The notes under the pieces: model-generated
The model's database searches: none
What the model was told of the DNA's origin: nothing
The model's input: the letters and a program-made list of their open reading frames with translations, nothing else
Source: JAPLJU01 sp036725345
GTDB lineage: Bacteria > Desulfobacterota > Syntrophia > Syntrophales > UBA2192
DNA: 64,000 nt
Reading direction: 5' to 3'
Assembly (NCBI GenBank): GCA_036725345.1
Contig: DAIMEJ010000013.1
Location: 19,514-83,513 of the forward strand
Position numbers and translations under genes: made by a program
Shown: in pieces, positions 57,472 to 64,000 of the stretch
How positions within the stretch are numbered: position 1 is the first letter of the stretch
How the letters are laid out: each line of letters starts with the position of its first letter

Positions 57472-59247
57472 ATGAACCCCTACTGGAAAAACAGGGGATT
57501 CCCCTGGGAATACGACCCCGGACCGCCGGGCAACCTTCGCTGGGCGGAGCTGTTTTCACAGACACCCAATTACCGGGCTTTCGGGAAGACCGTGCTCGGC
57601 AGGGAGGTCTTTCGATGGCAGTTCGGCCCCGTGTTCTACCGCGGCCGCCTGCAGGAGCAGGCCGTCAAAGTGCTCGTTGTAGGTCAGGACGGCGCACAGG
57701 ATGAATCCCTGGCTCACCGGTCTTTTACCGGGGGCACAGGCGCAAGGATGCAGTATTTCCTGGACTACATCGGGATCACCGAGTCCTATCTTTTTCTTAA
57801 CACGTTCATCTATCCCATTGCCGGTCAATATAACGAAGGTATGGCGTCGCTGGCCCAGGACCCCCAGTACCCCATCGTGAAGCATCGCCACGACCTTTTC
57901 AACTATGTCCTCGATGTCAATGACGTTCACCTGGTTGTCGCCGTGGGCAACGCGGCGAAGGAGAGTGTCGTCAACTGGGTGCGGTCCAGGGGCGGCTCGT
58001 GTTCTCAGGGAGCCGCCGATGTCAGCCTGTGCACCGGTTCCGCGCTGGGCCCTGACACGAAGATCGTCGGGGTCATGCACCCTGGCGCGGCAGGGCAGGG
58101 TGGTTCTTCGGCAGCGATTCTCGCCGATTTCAAAAAAGCACTGGCAAAGATCAAAGCCTGGATGGACGCGGATCCGGCCTGGCTGCCGCCTGACGCCGCG
58201 GGGAGCCGGAAGTTCGATCAACCCTACAAGTACCGAAGCGCCCCCATCCCCTTACGTGATTTTACTTACGGGGTCGCTCTTCGCCTCGGCCGGGGCGGCA
58301 CATCGAGCAACCGGACAGACAGACAGCGTTCCATCCAGATATATTCGGCTGCGGGGGCATACAACAACAGGGGCGACAAATTGAAATACGGCGACACCGC
58401 GGAAGGAAGCCGGGAAGGTTATTCGGAAGATCCGGGCGATGTCCCCTACGAACCGCCGAAGATTGAATTTGCGGAATTTGACAAAGGACCGGGGGCCGGA
58501 TTCGCGCGCCTCATGATGGGGGGCGAGCCCGGGCTGGAATGGCCGGACTTCACAGTGCTGGGCGCAACGGCCCACCCGTCCTTCGGGACGGGTCCGATTT
58601 ACCGCGGCCGGCCTGACGGGGCCAACGTCCTCATTCTGGCCGACCAGCAGGACCACGATGACCTGTTCACGGGGCGCGCGCTCACGGGGGAGAGCGGCCA
58701 GCGGGTGCAGCCCTTTCTGAAGAGCATCGGGATCCTGAGGTCCTACGTCGTGCTCCGAATCCTGCCCGTCGACACCCTCGATCTCAGCACCAGCAAGGTT
58801 TCCGCAATCGTGAATCACCCGCAGACGAAAAAAGTTTACCAGGCCATTGTCGACAAAATCAGGGGAGAGAACCCGGACCTCAAGCTGATTCTGTCCTTTG
58901 GCAGACATGCAAAAAGTCTTTCGCAGGGCCTGTCTCTGGGTGGCCTGACGGTTATTCGACTCAAGGCCTGGCAGGAACAAGGGGCGCTACAGGACTGGCA
59001 GGAAGGGCTTTCCGCCATCAGACAGCTTGATTACAAAAAGGACGTGGCCAATCCTTCCTTCGCCTGTGATGGGCAGAGGGGACAGATCCCCCGCTTCGAC
59101 CTGCCATACGGAACTCTCCGCTGGCAGGGAAGCTCCGGCGACCGTGCCCGACGCCCCTTGGATCGGTCAACCAATCGTCCCTCTGCTGACTATTACAAGA
59201 TCTTCGTGCCGGATTGGGTGTTTCGACTCAAGCCGATGCCTCTTTGA
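57472..59247 (+). CDS. Large protein with two uracil-DNA-glycosylase-like domains
   Basis: 591 aa. Domain 1 has VLVVGQDGAQDESLAHRSF then TGGTGARMQYFLDYIGI, LFLNTFIYPI, VVAVGNAAKESV and VGVMHPGAAG. This order recalls UDG-superfamily folds (GQDPG-like loop, GxAG, central strand, HPS-like motif). Domain 2 repeats the plan: VLILADQQDHDDLFTGRALT, GESGQRVQPFLKSIGI, ILSFGRHAKSL. The catalytic residues of known UDGs are not clearly conserved, so a binding or altered role is possible. A tail RFDLPYGTLRWQGSSGDRAR follows. ATG 57472 comes 45 bp after the amidohydrolase gene. The function is unknown. Confidence 0.62.
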   Translation: MNPYWKNRGFPWEYDPGPPGNLRWAELFSQTPNYRAFGKTVLGREVFRWQFGPVFYRGRLQEQAVKVLVVGQDGAQDESLAHRSFTGGTGARMQYFLDYIGITESYLFLNTFIYPIAGQYNEGMASLAQDPQYPIVKHRHDLFNYVLDVNDVHLVVAVGNAAKESVVNWVRSRGGSCSQGAADVSLCTGSALGPDTKIVGVMHPGAAGQGGSSAAILADFKKALAKIKAWMDADPAWLPPDAAGSRKFDQPYKYRSAPIPLRDFTYGVALRLGRGGTSSNRTDRQRSIQIYSAAGAYNNRGDKLKYGDTAEGSREGYSEDPGDVPYEPPKIEFAEFDKGPGAGFARLMMGGEPGLEWPDFTVLGATAHPSFGTGPIYRGRPDGANVLILADQQDHDDLFTGRALTGESGQRVQPFLKSIGILRSYVVLRILPVDTLDLSTSKVSAIVNHPQTKKVYQAIVDKIRGENPDLKLILSFGRHAKSLSQGLSLGGLTVIRLKAWQEQGALQDWQEGLSAIRQLDYKKDVANPSFACDGQRGQIPRFDLPYGTLRWQGSSGDRARRPLDRSTNRPSADYYKIFVPDWVFRLKPMPL

Positions 59248-59397
59248 AAGGGGGAGCCAGCAACGTTTTCGGTCTTGAGAAATTGCCGGCGGCGATCGCC
59301 CGGCGAGCGGGCCGCCCCGTGCATCGATAAAGCGGTATGGGTTTGGAAACCCCGCTTACAACGGATGGTCAAGCACAATCCTTGAAGGGAGGACGCC

Positions 59398-60315
59398 ATG
59401 AAGAAACAAAAAGCGATCAAGAGGCGGACCTGCGGCGCAATGGCGGCGCATCATCGGCTCCTGGAACTCGACCCGAATTTTCGAATGAGACAGGTGCAGC
59501 TCGAAAATGCGACAGCCCTGAGGATGTCACTGGGCGTCAGGGCCCTGCGCAAAGCCGTGCCGGTCACAATCCCGGTCGTCGTTCACGTGGTTTACAAGAC
59601 AGCGGCGGAAAACATTTCGACGGCCCAGATCAAAAGCCAGATCAAGGTTCTCAACAGGGATTATCGCGCCAAAAATACCGATAAATCCAAGGTTCCCGCC
59701 GTCTGGAAAGGACTCGTGGCCGACGCGGGCGTTCAGTTCGCCCTGGCGTCAAAGGACCCGAAGGGCAAACCGACGACAGGCATCACGCGGACGAAGACGA
59801 CCCGGGCGTCCTTCGACATCGATGATTCCGTGAAGTCCTCGGCCACGGGAGGCGTGAATGCCTGGCCCGCAGACCGGTACCTCAATATCTGGGTGTGCAC
59901 CCTGGCGAACGGCATACTGGGGTACGCGCAGTTCCCCGGCGGACCCAAGAAAACGGACGGGGTCGTCATCCTGAACACGGCCTTCGGCACCGCAGGGTCA
60001 GCCGCCGCCCCCTTCAACCGGGGAAGGACGGCGACGCACGAAGTAGGCCACTGGCTCAACCTGCGCCACATCTGGGCGGATACGGAGGACTGCAGCGGGA
60101 CGGATTTTGTCGCCGATACGCCGAACGCGGCGGGACCGAACTACGGGAAACCGAAATTCCCCCATGTGACCTGCAATAACGGGCCGAATGGCGACATGTT
60201 CATGAACTACATGGATTACGTTGACGATGCCGCGATGTTCATGTTCACCACCCAGCAGGTGGTGCGGATGCAGGCGGTCATGAGCGGTCCGCGAAAGAAG
60301 ATTGGCAGATCATAA
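59398..60315 (+). CDS. M43 (pappalysin/cytophagalysin) family zinc metalloprotease
   Basis: 305 aa. The zinc site HEVGHWLNLRH gives ligands His214, His218 and His224 with catalytic Glu215. The metzincin Met-turn is MNYMDYVDD near residue 266. A propeptide-like N-terminus (RRTCGAMAAHHRLLELDPNF) with a Cys is present, as in several M43 proteins where it may act as an activation switch. Unusually, there is no signal peptide, so the enzyme may stay in the cytoplasm or leave by another route. GGGAGG precedes ATG 59398, 150 bp behind the double UDG-like gene. Confidence 0.87.
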   Translation: MKKQKAIKRRTCGAMAAHHRLLELDPNFRMRQVQLENATALRMSLGVRALRKAVPVTIPVVVHVVYKTAAENISTAQIKSQIKVLNRDYRAKNTDKSKVPAVWKGLVADAGVQFALASKDPKGKPTTGITRTKTTRASFDIDDSVKSSATGGVNAWPADRYLNIWVCTLANGILGYAQFPGGPKKTDGVVILNTAFGTAGSAAAPFNRGRTATHEVGHWLNLRHIWADTEDCSGTDFVADTPNAAGPNYGKPKFPHVTCNNGPNGDMFMNYMDYVDDAAMFMFTTQQVVRMQAVMSGPRKKIGRS

Positions 60316-60339
60316 GGCACCATCGGAGACAGCGTAGCG

Positions 60340-60660
60340 GTGAAGAAGAGCATACGCGGAAATGCACTGCACCGGCATTGGGTGCATTCGCACGAGGAAG
60401 ACACCGAAACCGAAAGGGTCTATCGACCCGCTTCTTTCGCGTTCCCCCGCTCCCGGGGCAGGTCCGCCATGGCATTGAAACCGGACGGCGGCCTTGTCGA
60501 GACCGGGATCGGGCCGGCCGACGGCCCTAAGGAGAGCCGGGGAACCTGGAAGCTGGAAAATGACGACATTCTCTCCATTTACGAAACAGGGAAGGCGAAG
60601 CCGAAGCGCAGGATGAAAATAGTATCCCTGGATAAGGAGAAACTGGTCATTAAAAAATGA
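60340..60660 (+). CDS. Small conserved-type protein, HWVHSHEED family
   Basis: 106 aa, GTG 60340, 24 bp after the protease gene. The block HWVHSHEEDTETERVYRP followed by FAFPRSRGRSAM, GIGPADGPKESRGTWKL and DKEKLVIKK is a pattern I have seen in small bacterial proteins of unknown role, with a likely beta-barrel (lipocalin-like) fold. The spacing makes it the last gene of the operon starting at 55777. An intrinsic terminator follows at 60764-60800. It may be an accessory or inhibitor of the protease, but nothing in the sequence proves this. Confidence 0.6.
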   Translation: MKKSIRGNALHRHWVHSHEEDTETERVYRPASFAFPRSRGRSAMALKPDGGLVETGIGPADGPKESRGTWKLENDDILSIYETGKAKPKRRMKIVSLDKEKLVIKK

Positions 60661-60763
60661 ACTTCAGGGAACAGCCGGAGAAAAATCTCTTCGGAGGTTC
60701 AACTCTTGACGCCTTCCGTATAATCAACGAATTTTCAATCAATATAATACCTTGTGCTGCTTG

Positions 60764-60800
60764 ATCTCCGGGGCCGCAGAGAGACGCCGGAGATTTTTTT
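60764..60800 (+). terminator. Intrinsic terminator
   Basis: ATCTCCGG (60764-60771) pairs with CCGGAGAT (60787-60794), followed at once by seven T (60794-60800). It closes the operon that begins at 55777. Confidence 0.85.
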
Positions 60801-60895
60801 GTACTCCCGGACGGGAAGGGAGCCGTTTTTTTCAGGGTATCCAAATAGAACGGCGGGCGAGCCCAATTGCTTTTCAGTACTTAATTATATAATAT

Positions 60896-60923
60896 TTGAC
60901 AATATTGAATAAATATATATAAT
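60896..60923 (+). promoter_or_regulatory. Perfect consensus sigma-70 promoter with almost no leader
   Basis: TTGACA (60896-60901), 16-bp spacer, TATAAT (60918-60923), both full consensus. The start of transcription should lie near 60930, while translation begins at ATG 60933. The small dyad AATATTTGACAATATT overlaps the -35 box and could be an operator. Confidence 0.75.
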
Positions 60924-60932
60924 TTTAACGCT

Positions 60933-61118
60933 ATGGAGAAGCTGTACACAGTAGAAGAAACTAGACAGGCCCTGAAAATTTCGCGTGGCACGCTTTACGC
61001 TTTAATAAAGGGAAAAAAGATAAAACCCGTGAAGCTGGGAGGCCGCACGCTTTTCACTGAAACGGAATTGGCAAATTTTATCGAGAGGTTAAAAAAAGTC
61101 GCAAGCGAGCCGATATAA
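60933..61118 (+). CDS. Excisionase/MerR-type HTH protein of 61 residues
   Basis: MEKLYTVEETRQALKISRGT then LYALIKGKKIKPVKLGGRTL and FTETELANFIERL is the HTH_17 (excisionase-like) winged-helix pattern. Such proteins act as phage or plasmid excisionases or as small transcription factors. No Shine-Dalgarno sequence exists before the ATG, which nearly coincides with the predicted transcript start, so the mRNA is probably leaderless. No integrase gene is nearby, so a local regulator, perhaps of the peptidase gene 30 bp downstream, is more likely. Local base composition is much more AT-rich than the window. Confidence 0.85.
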   Translation: MEKLYTVEETRQALKISRGTLYALIKGKKIKPVKLGGRTLFTETELANFIERLKKVASEPI

Positions 61119-61148
61119 TTATAGCGGGCAGTCCATACGGATGAAACT

Positions 61149-62060
61149 ATGGCAAGAAAACACACGGCGATAATTCTGGGAATCCTGTTGATGGGCAGTA
61201 TCGTGGTGATCCCGGAAACGGCGGGATTGTCTAAAAAGCCGAAGTCCCCGGTCCCGCACAAGCGCGCCGCTGTCGTCGCGAAGAATCAACGGGCCCCCCG
61301 GCTCCTCCTGCACTCTTCCTGCGTGCTGGTTGAGGACCAGCTGTCCGGCGAATTCCTCGTTCAGAAAAATGCGATGGCCGTCGTGCCCATTGCGTCCATC
61401 ACCAAGATCATGACAGCCATGGTGCTGCTGGATGCCGGGCTGGATCTCCACGAGTTAATCACGATCGAACGTGAAGACGTGGACACACTGCGTCACAGCC
61501 AGTCTCGCCTGCCGGTGGGAACGCGGCTGACACGCCGGGAAGCCCTGCTGCTGGCTTTGATGGCTTCCGAAAACCGGGCGGCAAACGCCCTGGGTCGCAC
61601 TTATCCGGGCGGCCGGGACATCCTCGTTATCGACATGAACGCGAAAGCCCGTTCACTGGGGCTCACGGATACCTTCTTTGTGGATCCCGCGGGACTGGGC
61701 GGCGGCAACGTCTCCTCCGCCGTAGAACTGGCACGGATGATGGAAGTCGCTTACGAATACCCGTTGATCCGGGAATTCACCACCTGCAAGGAGGCCGTGA
61801 TACAGTCGGGCCGCCGCAAGATGGCCTTCCACAACACCAATCACCTGGTCCGGAGCTCCCGCTGGAAGATCGGCCTCTCCAAGACGGGTTTCATCGACGA
61901 GGCGGGCCGATGCCTGGTCATGCAGGCTCACGTGGGCGGGCGCCCTGTCCTGATTGTCCTTCTGGATGCGCAGGGCAAGTTCGCCCGCTTCGGCGACGCC
62001 AACCGGATCAGGCAGTGGATGGAGGGTCCCCCGCCGTCACGGAAAACGCGGAGAGCCTGA
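61149..62060 (+). CDS. Serine-type D-Ala-D-Ala carboxypeptidase/endopeptidase (S11, PBP7-like)
   Basis: 303 aa exported peptidoglycan peptidase. An N-terminal signal sequence or anchor (HTAIILGILLMGSIVVIP) is followed by the three penicillin-binding motifs: SITK (Ser83, Lys86), SEN (140-142) and KTG (245-247). The length fits PBP7-type endopeptidases without the C-terminal amphipathic domain of PBP5. It cleaves D-Ala cross-links or stems in the periplasm. It starts 30 bp after the HTH gene and may share its promoter. Confidence 0.92.
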   Translation: MARKHTAIILGILLMGSIVVIPETAGLSKKPKSPVPHKRAAVVAKNQRAPRLLLHSSCVLVEDQLSGEFLVQKNAMAVVPIASITKIMTAMVLLDAGLDLHELITIEREDVDTLRHSQSRLPVGTRLTRREALLLALMASENRAANALGRTYPGGRDILVIDMNAKARSLGLTDTFFVDPAGLGGGNVSSAVELARMMEVAYEYPLIREFTTCKEAVIQSGRRKMAFHNTNHLVRSSRWKIGLSKTGFIDEAGRCLVMQAHVGGRPVLIVLLDAQGKFARFGDANRIRQWMEGPPPSRKTRRA

Positions 62061-62486
62061 CCGGGCCTCCAGGCGTGACACCCTGAAATATGTCATTGAT
62101 TTTTCCCGCGCAGTCATATAACTTAATTACTGATTCTGCAGCAACACTTCCGCCTCATCACCTGTTGCTCCGCTTCCAGTTGCGCTGAATTCGCAACGGT
62201 CAAATTTTAAAGAGGCAAGTTAATCACGGAGGAGTTTATCCGGGCTTATCGTTTGAAGTAGGGCTGTCGTGACAGGAGTATCGTTCCAGTGCACCAGGTG
62301 ATGCCCTAGCGATTGACATTTCTGACCCGCTTCAATCCTTTGAGGAGGGCGCCATGGCCGGCCAATGAAACCCCGCTGCTCAAAAGCATGTGGGGTTTTG
62401 TATTTCAAGCCGCCTGGATGACAGTACCGGCTTAACGCCGCCAGAACTCCCGGTGCGCCATAGACAAAAGAGAAAGGAGGGTGTCC
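62061..62486. promoter_or_regulatory. 426-bp leader region of acetyl-CoA synthetase
   Basis: No gene seen. A mini-frame with strong ribosome site (GAGGAGGG) encodes only MAGQ at 62354-62368 and overlaps the first base of a terminator-like hairpin (62368-62399), a layout reminiscent of attenuation. AAAGGAGGG stands before the ATG at 62487. No sigma-54 element or known riboswitch was recognised. Confidence 0.4.
62368..62399 (+). terminator. Terminator-like hairpin in the acs leader
   Basis: AAACCCC (62368-62374) pairs with GGGGTTT (62392-62398), with a possible inner GCT/AGC pairing, followed by TTGTATTTC. It is about 90 bp before the acs start. Confidence 0.5.
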
Positions 62487-64000
62487 ATGAGGGGAAAAGA
62501 AAAGGAAGTAACTGAAACGTCGGAAGCTGAAATCGCGGTCCACTGGGGGGAAGAGCAATTCTTCTATCCGTCGACACAGTTTATCGCCCAGGCCAACCTG
62601 ACCGACCCGCAGGTTTTCGAGCGGTTCGGCCTTGAGAATTTCCCCAATTGTTTCAAGGAATATGCCGATCTCCTGACGTGGTACGAATACTGGCACACGA
62701 CGCTGGACACCAGTGACGCCCCGTGCTGGAAGTGGTTTGTCGGCGGCAAGATCAACGCGAGTTACAACTGCATCGACAGGCATCTGGCAAAGAATAAGAA
62801 CAAGACAGCCATTCACTTCGTCCCGGAGCTCGAGGATGAAAAAGTCGAGCACATCACCTACCAGGAACTCTATGTCCGGGTGAATGAGTTCGCGGCGGTC
62901 CTGAAGGACTTCTGCGGACTGAAGGCCGGGGACACCGTCACGCTCCACATGCCCATGGTGGCCGAACTGCCGATCACGATGCTTGCCTGCGCAAGACTCG
63001 GTATCATACACTCGCAGGTCTTCGGCGGTTTCAGCGGCAAGGCCTGTTCGGAAAGGATCGTTGACTCGGGCAGTCGTGTCCTCATCACCATGGACGCCTA
63101 TTACAGGGGTGGGCAGCTCATTGACCACAAGGAAAAGGCCGATACGGCCGTTGCGGAAGCAGCCGCGGATAAACAGAAGGTGGATAAAGTCCTCGTATGG
63201 CAGCGTTATCCCGGCAAGTATTCCGCGCAGACACCGATGGTTGAAGGCCGCGATTTCTTTATCAATGACCTGCTCAAAAAATATTACGGGGCAAGGATTG
63301 ACCCTGTGAAGATGCCCGCGGAAGCGCCGCTCTTTCTCATGTACACCAGCGGGACGACCGGGCGACCCAAGGGTGCGCAGCACAGCACAGGCGGCTACCT
63401 GGCCTATGTGGCCGGCACATCCAAATACGTCCAGGACATTCATCCCGAAGATGTTTACTGGTGCCTGGCCGACATCGGATGGATCACCGGCCATTCCTAC
63501 ATCGTGTACGGCCCCCTGGCCATATGCGCATCCTCTGTTATTTACGAAGGCATTCCGAATTATCCGGACGCGGGCAGGCCCTGGAGGATTGCACAGGAAC
63601 TGGATGTCAACATCTTCCACACTGCGCCGACGGCCATCCGTGCCCTGAGAAAGCTCGGCCCCGATGAACCGCAGAAATACACTTATCACTTCAAGCACAT
63701 GACCACGGTCGGAGAGCCCATCGAGCCCGAGGTGTGGAAGTGGTACTATTACACCGTCGGCAAGGGGGAGGCTGCCATCTGCGATACCTGGTGGCAGACG
63801 GAAAACGGCGGGTTTCTCTGCAGTACCGTGCCCGCCCTTCAACCGATGAAGCCGGGCAGCGCGGGCCCGGGCGTACCGGGCATTCACCCTATCGTTTATG
63901 ACAATGACGGAAACGTCGTCCCTCCCGGCGCCGGAAAAGCAGGGAACATCTGCATACAGAACCCGTGGCCCGGCAGCTTTCAGACCATCTGGCGCGACCG
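62487..64000 (+). CDS. acs: AMP-forming acetyl-CoA synthetase (3' end outside the window)
   Basis: First 504 residues of an Acs-type ligase of about 650 aa; the frame is open at the window edge. Motifs: N-terminal ACAS region NASYNCIDRHL, P-loop MYTSGTTGRPKGAQHSTGGY, WCLADIGWITGHSYIVYGPL and DTWWQTENGG. The Trp of the WWQTE motif, which limits the pocket to acetate in Acs, is present, which favours acetate. The extreme C-terminal acetylatable lysine (PKTRSGK) is beyond the edge. The two Pat-like GNAT proteins of this window could act on such a lysine. AAAGGAGGG precedes ATG 62487. Confidence 0.93.
   Translation, partial: MRGKEKEVTETSEAEIAVHWGEEQFFYPSTQFIAQANLTDPQVFERFGLENFPNCFKEYADLLTWYEYWHTTLDTSDAPCWKWFVGGKINASYNCIDRHLAKNKNKTAIHFVPELEDEKVEHITYQELYVRVNEFAAVLKDFCGLKAGDTVTLHMPMVAELPITMLACARLGIIHSQVFGGFSGKACSERIVDSGSRVLITMDAYYRGGQLIDHKEKADTAVAEAAADKQKVDKVLVWQRYPGKYSAQTPMVEGRDFFINDLLKKYYGARIDPVKMPAEAPLFLMYTSGTTGRPKGAQHSTGGYLAYVAGTSKYVQDIHPEDVYWCLADIGWITGHSYIVYGPLAICASSVIYEGIPNYPDAGRPWRIAQELDVNIFHTAPTAIRALRKLGPDEPQKYTYHFKHMTTVGEPIEPEVWKWYYYTVGKGEAAICDTWWQTENGGFLCSTVPALQPMKPGSAGPGVPGIHPIVYDNDGNVVPPGAGKAGNICIQNPWPGSFQTIWRD

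Noticed and set aside
60933..61118. HTH gene as part of a prophage or integrated element
   Set aside because: No integrase, attachment site or other phage gene lies nearby; only the small excisionase-like protein and AT-rich promoter are seen.
62220..63887. 555-codon open frame on the minus strand
   Set aside because: Opposite to acs, whose motifs are unmistakable; no ribosome site or recognisable domain.

Overview
The window looks like the chromosome of a strict anaerobe of the syntrophic or sulfate-reducing deltaproteobacterial type (Desulfobacterota, Syntrophales-like). This is an inference from gene content. In 64 kb there are six acyl-CoA dehydrogenases, two electron-transfer flavoprotein (ETF) pairs, a fixCX-type partner set, five AMP-forming and two ADP-forming acyl-CoA synthetases, four crotonase-fold enzymes, a glutaconyl-CoA decarboxylase alpha subunit and a methylmalonyl-CoA decarboxylase/propionyl-CoA carboxylase-type carboxyltransferase. 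No rRNA, tRNA, CRISPR array or intact transposon was seen.

Layout. 0-10.7 kb (+): an acyl-CoA dehydrogenase, two crotonase-fold proteins, EtfBA, two fused ADP-forming acyl-CoA synthetases and the relic of an AMP-forming ligase. 10.8-14.9 kb (-): an OFA-type MFS transporter, an acyl-CoA dehydrogenase and two stand-alone GNAT proteins resembling the acyltransferase domain of Pat lysine acetylases. 15.0-21.6 kb (+): a PAS/sigma-54 activator, then a -24/-12 promoter in front of an acyl-CoA dehydrogenase and fixCX-etfBA. 21.7-38.4 kb (+): a long catabolic cluster: amidohydrolase, carboxyltransferase, epimerase, BadH-like dehydrogenase, acyl-CoA dehydrogenases with altered active sites, two acid-CoA ligases, 3-hydroxyacyl-CoA dehydrogenase, enoyl-CoA hydratase, thiolase plus DUF35 subunit, a non-decarboxylating-type glutaryl-CoA dehydrogenase and GcdA. 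38.4-49.4 kb (+): IS relic, MarR regulator with a duplicated operator, a nitronate-monooxygenase-like flavoprotein, a Liv-type ABC importer with fused ATPases, a ligase, a dienoyl-CoA isomerase-like protein and a second flavoprotein sharing an 895-bp identical tract with the first. 49.6-64 kb: a mixed region with a c-di-GMP-I riboswitch, small membrane or exported proteins, a ligase and thioesterase, an HD hydrolase, an unusual amidohydrolase / double uracil-DNA-glycosylase-like / M43 protease operon, a small HTH protein expressed from a consensus promoter with almost no leader, a penicillin-binding peptidase and the start of acetyl-CoA synthetase.

How it works together (inference). An organic acid, probably cyclic or aromatic, is imported by the Liv system, activated by the ligases and oxidised by acyl-CoA dehydrogenases that pass electrons to the two ETFs. 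One ETF sits with FixCX, which in other bacteria links ETF to quinone and ferredoxin reduction. The carbon flow could run through a BadH-like alicyclic step to glutaryl-CoA, glutaconyl-CoA, crotonyl-CoA and acetyl-CoA, with ATP recovered by the ADP-forming synthetases. The most striking points are the non-standard catalytic residues in three acyl-CoA dehydrogenases, the loss of a normally conserved FAD-domain arginine in both EtfA proteins, the 895-bp identical tract, the riboswitch, the sigma-54 promoter next to its likely activator, and the operon at 55.8-60.7 kb.
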